In this document: in pieces, positions 23,640 through 34,360 of the stretch
Layout: the number at the start of each line of letters is the position of its first letter
How positions within the stretch are numbered: position 1 is the first letter of the stretch
NCBI RefSeq assembly: GCF_023898315.1
Contig: NC_064614.1
Coordinates: 380,803,348-380,867,347, forward strand
Source: Schistocerca nitens
Taxonomy: Eukaryota > Arthropoda > Insecta > Orthoptera > Acrididae
Length of the DNA: 64,000 bases
Reading direction: 5' to 3'
Notes under the pieces: generated by a model
Seen by the model: the letters and a program-made list of their open reading frames with translations, nothing else
Databases searched by the model: none
What the model was told of the DNA's origin: nothing
Translations under genes and position numbers: made by a program

Positions 23640-24135
23640 GAAATGTTTAATTTCTGCTGATGAACTGTGTGATTAGTGATAGTGAATATTATGGACTGTT
23701 ACTTGCACTTTTTCTACATGATTGGTGCCACTAGGACATGTTTAATTTCTGCTGATAAACTCTGATGAACAGTGTGATTAGTGATAGTGAATATTATGGA
23801 CTGCTGTCTGCACCTGCTCAACATTGCTGGGTGCCACTGATGGACTGCTTCTACTGAGATGATGTCACTTGTTGGTGTCTGCACCTGTTCAACAATGCTG
23901 GGTGCCACTGATGGACTGCTTTTACTGAAAAGATGTCACTTGTTGGTGTCTGCACTTGCTCAACATTGCTGGGTGCCACTGATGGACTGCATCTATTGAA
24001 ATAATGTCACTTGTTGGTGTCTGCACCTGCTCAACATTGCTGGGTGCCACTGTTGGAACTGTTTCTACTGAAATCATGTTACTTCTTGCTGTTTGCACCT
24101 GTTGACCATTGCTGGGTGCTACTGCTGGAACTATC
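23640..24135 (+). repeat. 71-bp tandem repeats
   Basis: About five units of 71 bp contain GCACCTGCTCAACATTGCTGG, GTGCCACTGATGGACTGC and ATGTCACTTGTTGGTGTC. A related longer unit with TTTAATTTCTGCTGATGAAC and GATTAGTGATAGTGAATATT occurs twice just before them (23640-23800). This is minisatellite-like and not coding in any consistent frame. Confidence 0.88.
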
Positions 24136-24445
24136 AACTACTTGTTTTTTTTTTCAATCATTGAAAGCATTTTATGTGAACATTTGTATAAACTGATTTT
24201 TGTGTATTGTGTAAACTATTATGTAAAGTCACATGTATGAAAGAATTTGTATTGCTTACTGTATTTTATATATTAGCTTATTGAAAGGTCAGTGGAAAGC
24301 CAAAATTTTATCTAATTATGTGATATTTACGTATTAATATTATCTTTTATTTTTGTCTGTATTTTTGTGGACGAATTTGGTGGTACTTTCACCACCAATG
24401 CTGGCAAAAATACCATCAAATTCTGGCCCGTAGAGGAAGGGCATA

Positions 24446-25401
24446 TGAAAGGTGGCTACAATGAGCCACAGCGCAGAGATTGCGCCAAAGAGTTTTATTC
24501 CGCCGCCTCCACAGGCAGTTCTTGTCGAGAAGTCGTGGTGGAGAGTTCTTGTCGAGAAGTTGTGGTGGAGAGTGCTTATCGAGATGTGGCAGTAGTGAGT
24601 CGGTGTTGAGATGTTGTAGTAGGGAGTGCTTGTTCCATGGTTTATGCAGTTGTTTGATGGGCTAGACAGCAGATGTTGTTCGAATGGAGATGTTGTAATG
24701 ATCAGAGTGCTTTTCGTCAATATATATGAAGGTAAAAAGATTCCGTTTTCTTTTTATTATTTCAATGTCTTAAATAATGCGTCATTACAGGTTCAGTCAA
24801 CAAAGCATCTGGCTTGTGTTCTTGTATTAGAGTGTAATTCTGGTTTCCTTACGCAATTATAGTATTTATTTTTTTTAATTGCTTCAGTATAAATGGTATT
24901 TAAAATTTCTTGTCTTATTGAAGAAGAACCGTGCCAGATGTGTACGTTGAATGCCGGCCGCGGTGGTCTCGCGGTTCTAGGCGCGCAGTCCGGAACCGTG
25001 CGACTGCTACGGTCCCAGGTTCGAATCCTGCCTCGGGCATGGATGTGTGTGATGTCCTTAGGTTTGTTAGGTTTAAGTAGTTCTAAGTTCTAGGGGACTG
25101 ATGACCACAGCAGTTGAGTCCCATAGTGCTCAGAGCCATTTTGTACGTTGAATCACACTTCCACACACAGAACAGTTACACTTGTGCTTTGGTTTCGTAC
25201 GATTTATAGTTGCTGGGGACTTAATTAACTAATTGTGTTAACGAAAATTTTCTTTCATTCTTTGTTGTTATTCTATGCAGTCAGATTGCGTACCAAAACT
25301 AGTCAGGGCCAACCGTTTACGAGACTTCGTAATCGGACAGACAGCCACTAAAAATTAAAAAGTATTTGCATTTCATATTTAAATAATTAAGCCCCCATGC
25401 A
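24446..25401 (+). repeat. Right LTR of the Gypsy element, carrying a SINE
   Basis: Matches the left LTR throughout, apart from about a dozen substitutions, small length changes and the SINE at 24953-25141. It ends CCCCCATGCA, followed by the target duplication CCAT. Confidence 0.93.
24953..25141 (+). repeat. tRNA-derived SINE, family 1, inside the right LTR
   Basis: The plus-strand copy begins GCCGGCCGCGGTGG, has a B box GGTTCGAATCC and ends CAGAGCCATTT. Perfect 12-bp duplications (TGTACGTTGAAT at 24941-24952 and 25142-25153). It is absent from the left LTR, so it entered after the LTR element did. Confidence 0.95.
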
Positions 25402-25405
25402 CCAT

Positions 25406-25889
25406 GCAAACAAACAGCGATTGACATGCACACGTTCGCGTTTATTCGGCTCCTGATCAGCTCGCATAGCCCCGTCTCCTTTTGTTTCCGATATAATTTT
25501 TTTTTTTATTTTTAGATACGACGAAGATTCCCCTAGCAGAGACATCACGAACGCTATGCACGCATTCAAAAATCAACTTATGATTCTTTCAGAAATCAGT
25601 TTAAATTTGTGTTTAAAATTGTTAAAAAAATTAGTTGACATGGGTTTCAAAATCATATGAATGATCGATAGACCAACATGCGCTGGATGCTAGGAGCTTT
25701 GTGAAACAAGGTTTTTTTCTTCAAGAATATGAATTCCCCCCCCCCCCTAAAATTGCCGCCTGGGGGTAATACCCCGTTTTGCTCCTTCCCCCTCCCTTCC
25801 TATATCCAGGTCTGAAGGCAAGATATGGCATTGGGCGTCTGCAAGAACTACAGGACAACATAATGCCAAATAGTGCCGACAAGAAGTCT
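25406..25889. other. No gene recognised
   Basis: Contains a short poly-C run near 25738-25748. No repeat ends or protein similarity were seen. Confidence 0.45.
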
Positions 25890-27267
25890 TAAACCAGTAT
25901 TACACGACACGGGTGCAAGTTAGATGTAGACTGCCTGCCATAGTAACAGAACAGGTGAAGATGCAACTTTAGCGGATAGTTTGTCCGCTGGAGAGATATA
26001 GTAACCGTTCTATTGTGTCGTGGATCTGCCAATGTGTAGTACAAGCGGTGTATGGGCTTCCGTGTAGAACCCAGCATTTCGAGTGGGCTCTCTGCTTGTT
26101 GTTGTTTTTACTTGCGGTCAACAGACGCGACATACATGGGCTGTTGAGGACGATTTGGCTATTGCGCGAGATATTCGACACATTTTTTAGTGAGTAATAA
26201 AACACATGAAAATTCTCCCTTTTATATTGCCGCCGAGAAAAGTATACAAATAATGGCAGTTTCTTATTGCAGCGAGGAATTGTGTCTTTGTGATCCTCTA
26301 CATATGTTGCTCCATAATAAGGTAAGTCTACAAAGTTTAATTCAGAGTTTATATGTTTTACGCAAATGTGCATATAATTTTACTTTCGATACATCTACGT
26401 AACACCTTAAATGGTGAAAGTATCTCATGTATTTGATTTGATTGCATGTTTTGCATTATTTCAGCATGCCGCACGCATAGTGTTGAGAGAATAGCTACAA
26501 GAGTCATAATAGTAGTGCGATTATGACCAGTGAGGGCAGTAAAAGCCGTTTTCCGTATTTTGCGGTCGCACTATTGTGAAATAACTTCTCTCATTACTGT
26601 GTCATTTGCGCTAGTCCAGTCATGTACGATCGACAGCAGCTTTTCAAGACAAGGCAAATCAATCTGACGAAGGTTTAAAGTACCTGTGGATCTTCGGGCG
26701 TTTACTCCCTTATTAACAGAGAGTACGCCTCCCTGCACTCACCCTTTGTTACCAGCAAGGGTCGAATATAATTCATACTCCTGGTATTACGTCGTCGTTT
26801 TGCCCTCCTCCAAGCGACTAAGGCTGACACTATCACGGTAAATGCTACATAGATAGATAGTTGCGTCCCCCATGTCTACAAGGCTGTGAACGTAAACATA
26901 GATAATCATTGGGTTTGTACTAGCATGAAGTAAAACGAACACTTTACTGCAAAATTCTGTGTAATCGTAATGTAATTACATTCTATCTGCACAAGATAAC
27001 GAGAACTGCTTAGTAATTACGAACCTAGACCTCTCAGAAGACTGAATTAGACAGCATAGCAGCTTTGTAAAAATGTTAACTTTCATACTCAACGACTTTA
27101 ACAAACCTGCAGTGCTGCATATGTACCCTTTGGGCGCTGATGCAGACTTACATGTTAGGTATATCGTGTAGTAGGACTAAAGAAAAAGTTGGCAGTTCCC
27201 ACCTTGAACGCTTGGGGTGCTGATGCAGACTTCTAAACGGTAGCCGTGTCGTATAATACCGGCTTTA
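25890..27267. mobile_element. Inverted-repeat DNA element, possibly PIF/Harbinger-like
   Basis: The left end reads TAAACCAGTATTACACGACA and the right end, reverse-complemented, reads TAAAGCCGGTATTATACGAC: about 23 bp with a one-base gap. Both touch TTA/TAA-like sequence, which fits the 3-bp target of PIF/Harbinger elements. A minus-strand frame of 134 codons (25969-26373) has no certain similarity. The right end is partly duplicated: TGCTGATGCAGACTT with a terminus-like stretch occurs near 27137 and again at 27219. Family assignment is tentative. Confidence 0.45.
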
Positions 27268-27269
27268 CT

Positions 27270-27600
27270 TTTGATATCGTCGCGCCGACGAGTGCATCTT
27301 TCTGGAAGAAGAGCGCTGTGTCCCAGCGCTAGGATCAATTAGAAATGGCTTGCTGACCATCGCATTAAAGTGCTGACTTGGCTTGGCAACGGCCCCGATC
27401 TCAACTCCATTGAGAACTTGTGGTCAACAAAGAAAATTAAGGAATCCCAGTAACAACAGGGAGCTGCTAGAGACCGTCATCAGTTCAGTTTCAGAGTGAT
27501 CACACCAGAAGATCGCCGACCTTCCCTAGACTCGATAACATGCAGAATCAAGGATTAAAATAAAAGGATATTCCACAATACTGACGAGCACTGTAAAAAT
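27270..27600 (+). mobile_element. Tc1-like transposase C-terminal fragment
   Basis: The frame near 27345-27430 reads ADHRIKVLTWLGNGPDLNSIENLWS, the Tc1 block around the third catalytic residue (usually WPxxSPDLNPIExxW). Sequence after it gradually loses similarity (RPSLDSITCRIKD recalls the SMPRR block). Only the last third of a transposase is present and no ends were recognised. Confidence 0.7.
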
Positions 27601-27985
27601 TTTGTACCAAATAATTTATTACTTTTTTAAATTGTTAGTTTGTAGGTTTTTGCTTGATTTTAATTGGATTGAATTAAAATTTTATATTTTAAATTTTTAA
27701 CTAACTTACATTAAGACATTTTTTCTGACAATTTGTTATAAATGATAATGTATATTTCAACAAAACTCCCGAAGGCAATACTGCTGTAGTGGTTACAGAA
27801 ATGGCGTCAGATGCCAGTGGAAAACACTGTCCTCAGCTGTTGGCATCTCGCCCCCCCCCCCCCCCCCCCCCCCCGACGTAAGAGCGTAAAACGATAGATA
27901 CTCTGGTTATTAGAAGGTTGCTACTAAACACGATTACAGCTCATTTTGTCACTTACCCTTCTAAAGCAATCGCTTTTCAAAGATC
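27601..27985. other. No gene; poly-C run at 27850-27874
   Basis: AT-rich DNA followed by a cytosine homopolymer of about 24 bases, a low-complexity tract whose exact length may be unreliable in an assembly. Confidence 0.6.
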
Positions 27986-28094
27986 TTAATTTGAAGTAAA
28001 CTTTCTTCGTTGTGTCACAGATAGGCTACGGCGGGATGGTGGTGGCGATGAGCAGAGTGTGGAAATTTCGGCGGCTGCGGAGGGCGACGTCCTC

Positions 28095-28302
28095 AGGAGA
28101 CCGCAGGCGGGGGCTGCGGTGTCGCGGAATGGAACACAGACCGCAGCGTGACTCGCCTTTCGCCAGCACCGTGCCCACGGACGCCGTCTTTTACGCAGTC
28201 CACCGCCATACGTGCCCCGACGAGGTTTCCGTATTCTGGAATCTGCTTCCTGTAGTAACCTGCCGCGATTTTTCTCAGAGCCAAGATGATCGTTCTCACG
28301 TC
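28095..28302 (-). CDS. Candidate internal exon of an unknown host gene
   Basis: A GC-rich island in AT-rich DNA has a minus-strand frame reading ALRKIAAGYYRKQIPEYGN, then LVGARMAVDCVKDGVRGHG. The composition looks protein-like. There is no ATG at its start, and a possible acceptor (TATCTAG) lies just upstream on that strand, so it would be an internal exon. No certain donor was fixed; GT occurs at several places after VRGH. I do not recognise the protein. Other frames in the same island are also open, including one of 110 codons on the same strand, so this may be a chance effect of GC content. Confidence 0.25.
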
Positions 28303-28394
28303 TAGATATGACTAGCACTTTGAATCTATCTAGTTATAGAACTAAAGGAAAGTAAAGTCGTATGGCTGTAAAACTCCGAAGGCAGGTTCAGCTT

Positions 28395-28810
28395 CCTAAT
28401 TGGAAACACGTTCCTCACCCTTCGCGCCCACAGGCACGTTTACGTTGCGAAGTGTGCGCTGTGTATATGTAAGTGTAATTGTTACGTGTAGGTGACTGAA
28501 ATGGGTGTGTATGTGGTGTAGTGCCCTGTTCGTGTTGGAGATTATGAGAGAAGTGAGAGGGTGAATCCCTTTGCCGGCACATAACTTACCTCTCGCGAAT
28601 AGCACCAAGGGGGCCCCCGAGCTTGAAGTCCCCATCCGACGGACAGGGCACCATCAAAAGTGCAACATGCCTTCACTTCATGAGACACTACGGAGAGGTC
28701 TGTAATTTAATCCATTACTGATGATGAAGAACTTTACGCCACCGCCTGGCCTCCCCTTGACGATTAAATATTGGCAGCGAAAATTTCATCCGCCACCAAA
28801 CTGATGAACT
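28395..28810. repeat. Dispersed repeat, unknown family
   Basis: About 28650-28800 is similar to 50140-50280 (CGGAGAG, TTTAATCCA, ACTTTACACC, CCTTGACG, GGCAGCGAAAATTTC). Upstream TTCGTG, TACCTCTCGCG and CACCAAGGGGGCCCCCGAGCTTGA look like older parts of the same unit. No protein was recognised. Minus-strand open frames here are not supported as genes. Confidence 0.55.
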
Positions 28811-29577
28811 CATCTCGGATAGCAAAACTGCTATTGGAATAAATATACTACAGCAAATAACATCTAGACGTTGCAGCACCCTTCAACCATGACAAGGATG
28901 TACTCAAAAGTGAAGGATTCACAGAAGTAATATTCAGTGTTAGGCCAAGCTTGGGTAGTAAAAGCCCTGAGGAGACGGTAAGGTGTGTATCAGTAGATTT
29001 TGTCAGTGTCAAGGACAAAATATTGGCTCGGATAAGGCATAATCATGCTTCCACAGTATTACTGTATTATACCATACATGTTGCTCCACACTGTTGAGTC
29101 GATGTTGCAGCACTACAATTGACGTGCACCTATTTGCGTCGAGAGCACGACGTTGTTTACTGTGGTCTGGGCGTGTCAATCGTATCTTTCGGTCAGCTTC
29201 CATTGTAGGGAAAACACAAACTTTTAGACTCCTGTGAGCACGTCAACACCATCACTTGCTTGCTCATTGGCAAAACATGGATTTCAAAGACTGCAACCGC
29301 TACCACGATGTCTTCAAGTAGCTAGTGTATACTCTTCTACCCTGCAGTGGCTGAAACATGAAGTCTTGACTCTTACATGTTGCTGCCAATTTGGATAGTA
29401 AACACTACATCTGATATATTTCCGAACCCTCACTATTGTGTCTTTAGGCAACTGCACGTACCGTTTTTCACCATGACAGCGATCTGTCATATATAGTAAG
29501 GAGTGTGCAAGCGCTTCTTTGAAGAACGACGATATGCCCTTGTCTTCGTGCATTTCGTACTATTTCGTTTGTGGACG
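28811..29577. other. No gene recognised
   Basis: Short minus-strand frames (for example 29009-29203) show no family signature that I can name. The stretch ends at the TA target of the next transposon. Confidence 0.4.
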
Positions 29578-30326
29578 TACAATGATCAGCCAGAACATTA
29601 TGACCATCTGGCGAGGAATGACCACTAGTCTGACACATGCACGGTGCTTGCAATATTAGCAAGAGTGCTGTCCGTGTGTGAAATGCGGAAGGCTGGAGAT
29701 CTATCTGAGTTTGACCGAGAGCAGATTGAGATGGCCCGGAGGCTCGGCACGAGCATATCGGGAACTGCACTACTTGTCGGGTGTTCGTGAAGTGCTGTGG
29801 GGAGAGTCTTTAACACGTGGCGAAACAAAGGTGGAACTACGTCCAGACGTCGTGGGTTCGGGGGGCCACCCCTCATTACAGATATCGGAGGTCGTAGGCT
29901 GGGCAGACCGGTAAAACAAGAAAGTTGGTGAACTGTGGCGGAACTAACTTCAGATTTTAATGCTGGGCAGAATACAAGTGTGTCTAAATGTACATCGGCA
30001 ACTACGACTGAAATGGGCGCGTGAGCATTGGCACTGGACATTGGAGATGTGTCAGAGCGTTGCTTGGTCTGATGAATCCCGATACCTTCTTCATTACGCC
30101 GACAGGAGGACGTGAATCCGTCGTCTTCCAACTCCTTGACTCCTGTACTGCTGGACGGAGGCAAGCTGGCGGCGGAATCATTATGCTCTGGAAAACATTC
30201 ACATGGGCATCCATGAGTCCAATGGAGCTTGTGCATGGCTGCAAGGCATCACTGACGGCCAAGGAGTATCGTACACTGGTTGGAGACTACGTACACCTCT
30301 TCATGACAGTCATGTTTCCCGGTGGC

Positions 30327-30500
30327 GCCGGCCGCTGTGACCGAGCGCTTCAGTCCGGAACCGATCTGCTGCTACGGTCGCAGGTTCGAATCCTGCTTCG
30401 GGCATGGATGTGTGTGATCTCCTTAGGTTAGTTAGGTTTAAGTCGTTCTAAGTCTGATGACCTCAGATGTTAAGTCCCATAGTGCTTAGAGCCATTTGAA
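30327..30500 (+). repeat. tRNA-derived SINE, family 1, inside a Tc1 element
   Basis: Begins GCCGGCCGCTGTGACCGAGCG, has a B box GGTTCGAATCC and ends AGAGCCATTTGAA. Flanking CCCGGTGGC and CCCGCTAGC (30318-30326 and 30501-30509) look like a 9-bp duplication with two mismatches. The body has a short internal loss. Confidence 0.9.
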
Positions 30501-30826
30501 CCCGCTAGCAGTAGCATTTTTCAACAAGATAATGCGCCGTATCATAAGGCCTGGAGTGTGCTGGTTAGAGGAACACAGTGGAGCGTTCCAATTGACGTGC
30601 TGGCCTCCAACTAGCCAGATCTGAATCCGATCGAACACATCTGGAATATGATTGAACGTGGCGTCAGGACTCCTCGTCCCCCTCCCTAGAATTTACAGGA
30701 ATTAGGTGACTTGTGTGTGCAGATGCGGTACCAGCTCCCTCTAGCGACCTACCAAGGCTTCACTGCTTCCTTTCCGCGACGCGTCGCCGCAGTTCTCGTG
30801 CCAAATGTGGACATACTGACTATTAA

Positions 30827-31023
30827 AAAAAATGTGTGTTAAATCTTATGGGACTTAACTGCTAAGGTCATCAGTCCCTAAGCTTACACACTACTTAACC
30901 TAAATTACCCTAAGGACAAACACACACACACCCATGCCCGAGGGAGGACTCGAACCTCCGCCGGGACCAGCCGCACAGCCCATGACTGCAGCGCCCTAGA
31001 CCGCTCGGCTAATCCTGCGTGGC
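30827..31023 (-). repeat. tRNA-derived SINE, family 2
   Basis: A distinct SINE on the minus strand. The head has B box GGTTCGAGTCC, followed by CTCCCTCGGGCATGGGTGTG; the tail has AGTGTGTAAGCTTAGGGACTG and ends in TTAACACACATT-like sequence. Perfect 12-bp duplications (ACTGACTATTAA at 30815-30826 and 31024-31035) sit near the 3' end of the Tc1 element. It shares the GGGACTGATGACC stretch with family 1, suggesting a common body. Confidence 0.93.
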
Positions 31024-31069
31024 ACTGACTATTAAGTAGGTGGTCACAATGTTCTGGCTGATCAGTGTA

Positions 31070-32490
31070 TTTGGTAGATGCTAGATCGGCAACTTGTTCG
31101 TCACTGTCCTCTAGTTACCACTACTGTTTCTTTGCAGACTCACGTCCATATCCGAAAAGCGTGAAATGAGAATCGCCAGTAACAAATCCAGTCTCGTTTG
31201 ATTCTATGCTACAACACAATTAATGCTTCAATTCTGACATTCTGGAAATGTATTTCTAACGTAAACACTTGAATTGAAACAGGTGTTTAAAAGAGCAAAC
31301 CGCCATTCACATTCACATTTCTCGGTGTTGTCCTTAGATACGTGTCGTCAGTACTCACGTCTTCCTCAAATTATGCTCCAGACCCAGACAAAAATTGAAT
31401 CGAGTCTGGAAGTTCGAGACGACTAACTCATCATCGGAATAGTCTAACTGTCCTAGTAAGCTGAGACATCATTAAACGTCAGAATTTCATCCAGTGAATG
31501 GACTCCCCGAAAAAGGTGGTGAGAACAGTTAAAGCTACAGGGAAGTGGTAGTGTGTGCTATAAAGCTGCATGAGAAGTAACAATGTACTGTATGTAAATA
31601 GTACTCAGTATTCCCAGATGTGGGCGAATATTTTCTTTGAAAAATACCTTTGTAATCAAGAAAAGAGTAAACCGCTGGATATTTACTATTACTAACAAAA
31701 CAATAATTTTTTTCGAATTGGCAGTTTTCTTTTTAATGTACTTGATTAAATTTAGCTAGCATAAGCGTGAACAGAGTTAAGTAGTACAGTGATAGCTTAT
31801 CATTAACGTGATAAACAGATTAAGCTTGGTGGGACTGGAGGTATGTATAGTGCGCTCAACAGCGCTCAACAGCGCCCGAACTATACTAATTGGACACGAG
31901 TGAGTGTTTTTTAAAGTATGTACCAGAAGGGAAAAAAATAAAACGTAATTCTCAGCCACACTGCTACATTCTCTCACATTCACACTCACAGTTCCACACA
32001 GAAGACCGACAATGGTATGCCTCAAGTCATTTTATGGTTAAAAAACACAGACCGTTACTACATAACAGCTAGAATAATGTAACAGAGCCTGGTTGCTCAA
32101 TGGGAAAGTAAAAGATGAAGTAATCACCCCGGAAAAACACTGAAATCTTCTACCTAAGAAAGTTTTTACAAAGTCGGACTTCATGCATAAACAAATGATG
32201 ATTCTTTTAGTTGCTAGCCTTTTGTTAATACATACCTTAACTCGCTCCACATCCATGAAAGTTTTCCCTCTTGATGAGGTCTGTGAAAAACAACAAACAT
32301 GCAAGTGACATACGATAGTTGGAGAAAGATATGGAAAAAGGCGAGACATGCACGTTTGAACGTAAATGAAGACGCTAAACAAGCCTGTCGGTTGCGCTGT
32401 TGTATATAATCACGAACGACATCTGTGTAGTGTCCTCAGTACTTTATAAGTGTCAGTAGTGTTCAGAATAGTGTTCTGTGTAGTTGTGAC
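31070..32490. other. No gene recognised
   Basis: AT-rich DNA with short frames on both strands (for example 32038-32382, minus) and no similarity. Just a short direct repeat, CAGCGCTCAACAGCGC, was seen near 31856. Confidence 0.45.
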
Positions 32491-32496
32491 TGCTTT

Positions 32497-33360
32497 ATGT
32501 CGGAGCTGAGTGCAGACGAATCTGGGTAAATTGTTGGAGCTCGTATGGTGTGTGCTTCCATAAAGATGGTGGAAGAAGTGTTTGGCGTTTCAAGAGGCAC
32601 CGTGTAGAAGATTTATATCACTTACAAGGAAAGCGGAAAAACACATGTCACAACACGGACGAACGAAAAATATGGGGACGACTGCTGCAAAAGTCACTGC
32701 AGAATTGAATAATAACACGAAAGAAATTCCACAAGCAGATAACTGTAGGGTGATGGAGGATTGCAAAATAACTTGTCAGTGATGAAAATGCCGGTAAGAA
32801 GAAAACGTAGTGACGAAGCCATAAAACCTGGACTACAGAGCAATGGCAGAACGTCATTTTGTCCGATGAGTCTTATTTCATACTGTTTCCAACTTCTAGG
32901 CGCGTTTACGTCCCAAGAGTGAAACATGGCCGGCTTTGGGAGATGATTTGGGCAACCATATCGTAGTATTCCAAGGGCCTCGTGTATACTACGCAAGGTG
33001 GCATTACTGTCAACATTTGGTCGATCAGATCCATCTCACGGTACAGTGCTCGTTTCGCTATGGCTGTTCACACAGCTCGGTCGTCCAGGTTTACGGAGCA
33101 CAAGGATGAACTGTCGCATCTCCCCTGGTCACCACAGTCCCCAGATCTCAGTACTACGGAGCCTTTGTGGTTTATTTTGGAGAGTAGGGTGAATGATCGC
33201 TATTTAACTCCACTATCGTTACCTGAAATTGTCACTGTTTTGCTGTCAGAATGGTATAAAATTCTCGTGGAAATCCTACAGGACCTGTGTTTATCCATTC
33301 AGACACAACTGAAAGCTGTTCTGAATGACTACGGGTTTCGTTCACCGAATTAGACGTGGT
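32497..33360 (+). mobile_element. Tc1-like transposase relic, another lineage
   Basis: Starts near MSELSADESG and then, in broken frames, IVGARMVCASIKMVEEVFGVSRGTV (N-terminal helix-turn-helix). The last third is open at 32982-33353 and reads VHTARSSRFTEHKDELSHLPW, SPQSPDLSTTEPLWFILESRV and VLLSEWYKILVEIL, as in Tc1 elements of the type with LEDVLHEEW near the end. Several breaks; no inverted ends were identified. Confidence 0.78.
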
Positions 33361-34205
33361 AATGTGTTGTGTTTTTGGTGTCTCCGTAGTTTATCCAACC
33401 CCTGAAAGTGAACCTGAGTAAACGTTATATTCAGTCACAGCAATCAATCAATATTTCGGAGGTGTACTCTGATACGAGCAGCAGGAATGTGTTGCCACAT
33501 ATACAAAACATGTTTCTACTGGCGTTGCTCGCTTGCTCAGTGGTTTAAACTGCCTTGGCAGTCGCTCTACGTCGTTCATTTCATAGTGGTTACATTCGCG
33601 GCATTGAGGTTTTTCTGACAGTCTTTCGCAACACTGTAGCCTGGGTGGATAACATCCTGCCACCCATTTCATAGCGTGTCCTGGAAGTGTAACTTATGCA
33701 CAATGCGCTATACAACGTGTGGTGTTCCCTAGTAACCAGCGTTACAAATTTCCCCCTACAAGCGTTTGAAATGACAGCAGCAGTGCCTAACCCATCCCAC
33801 AAAACCATATGGGGAGAGAATTGGGGGCCCACGTTAACTAGAGAGAGCGACGCTTGATGAGGCACGAAAATAATGTCAGTCCTCAGTAATCGAGAAATAT
33901 TTCTACAAGAGCCAATAGGTTAATATGGGAATGAACTTTTAAGTGAAGCGATGTTCGGGAAGGCACAGCAACAGACACACTCTCAGAGATCAAAAGCAAT
34001 TTTAACGACAGCTCAGCTAACCTGCTGACAATGGAAAAGGTTCCCTGAAGAGAGGTTCCAGCTGCCACAAGCAACCGGCTGGTCCCGTTGTCACTCGAAA
34101 GGAAAAGTCGTAAGAGCAAGCGACCGTGAGACAACAATTCTAGTGGCACATACGTGTAAGGAGAATGTCGAGGATATATGCAAACGCGTTCACTGCTTTG
34201 ACACT
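33361..34205. other. No gene recognised
   Basis: Mixed composition; short minus-strand frames (33590-33865, 33883-34149) without similarity. Confidence 0.4.
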
Positions 34206-34360
34206 TTCTGGAGAATCAGAACTGTGTGCCGAACCGGGATTCGAATTGACATCCTTGCCGATTGCAAGAAAATGCTCTATCGACTGGGCTACCCAAGCAC
34301 GTCTGACGAGCTGCCCTCACGGCCTTACTTCCGCCATTCCCACTTCTGCCGCTTTTAAAC
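34206..34360 (-). repeat. tRNA-headed SINE relic, Lys-like head
   Basis: On the minus strand a degenerate tRNA-like head reads CGTGCTTGGGTAGCCCAGTC, then GATAGAGCA (A-box region), and ends in the B box TTCGAATCCCGGTTCGGC. The anticodon arm cannot fold properly, and the sequence continues into a non-tRNA tail (GAGGGCAGCTCGTCAG side). It is a SINE-type relic, different from families 1 and 2. Confidence 0.6.

Larger units (their letters stand above)
20885..24445 (+). other. Long non-coding 3' part of the Gypsy element
   Basis: Between integrase and the right LTR lie about 3.5 kb with no recognised protein, much more than the family usually carries. No envelope-like gene was recognised. The part includes AT-rich DNA, two tandem-repeat blocks and the purine-rich tract (AGAGGAAGGGCA) at 24.43 kb that would prime plus-strand synthesis. 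Part of it may be an old insertion or captured sequence. Confidence 0.6.
15052..25401 (+). mobile_element. Ty3/Gypsy LTR element, broken fossil, about 10.3 kb
   Basis: Two LTRs (15052-15800 and 24446-25401) begin TGAAAGG and end CCCCCATGCA. The element is flanked by the 4-bp duplication CCAT (15048-15051 and 25402-25405). A primer-binding site TGGCGACC starts three bases after the left LTR and a purine-rich tract (AGAGGAAGGGCA) precedes the right LTR. Parts, in order: a gag-like region (about 16.1-18.5 kb), protease, reverse transcriptase and integrase (about 18.55-20.9 kb), then about 3.5 kb of non-coding DNA. The 4-bp duplication and Arg-type primer site recall the mdg1/412 group. The element is broken, with at least two or three breaks. 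The LTRs differ by roughly a dozen bases in about 745 aligned by eye (about 1.5-2%), so it is fairly young. Two SINEs (20672-20872 and 24953-25141) inserted later. Confidence 0.93.
29580..31067 (+). mobile_element. Tc1-like transposon with both ends, hit by two SINEs
   Basis: The ends read CAATGATCAGCCAGAACATT and, reverse-complemented at the right, CACTGATCAGCCAGAACATT, flanked by TA. Without the two SINEs it would be about 1.1 kb, near normal Tc1 length. The transposase starts near 29683 with [20 protein letters not shown], then [15 protein letters not shown]. Later fragments recall the DESRF region (SDESRY near 30071), FQQDNAPYH (near 30520) and SPDLNPIEHIWNMIERG (near 30613). Several stops and frameshifts break it. 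SINEs lie at 30327-30500 and 30827-31023. Confidence 0.9.

Noticed and set aside
22560-24135. CRISPR-like array
   Set aside because: Units are long, directly adjacent and without unique spacers; this is minisatellite DNA in a eukaryotic retroelement.
27850-27874. Poly-C tract as a functional element
   Set aside because: Simple homopolymer; length likely unreliable and no context suggests a role.
27986-28318. 110-codon Arg/Pro-rich minus-strand frame
   Set aside because: Composition-driven; another frame of the same island looks more protein-like and is listed as a weak candidate.
29625-30236. 203-codon minus-strand frame
   Set aside because: Antisense shadow of the Tc1 transposase, which reads on the plus strand between well-defined inverted ends.
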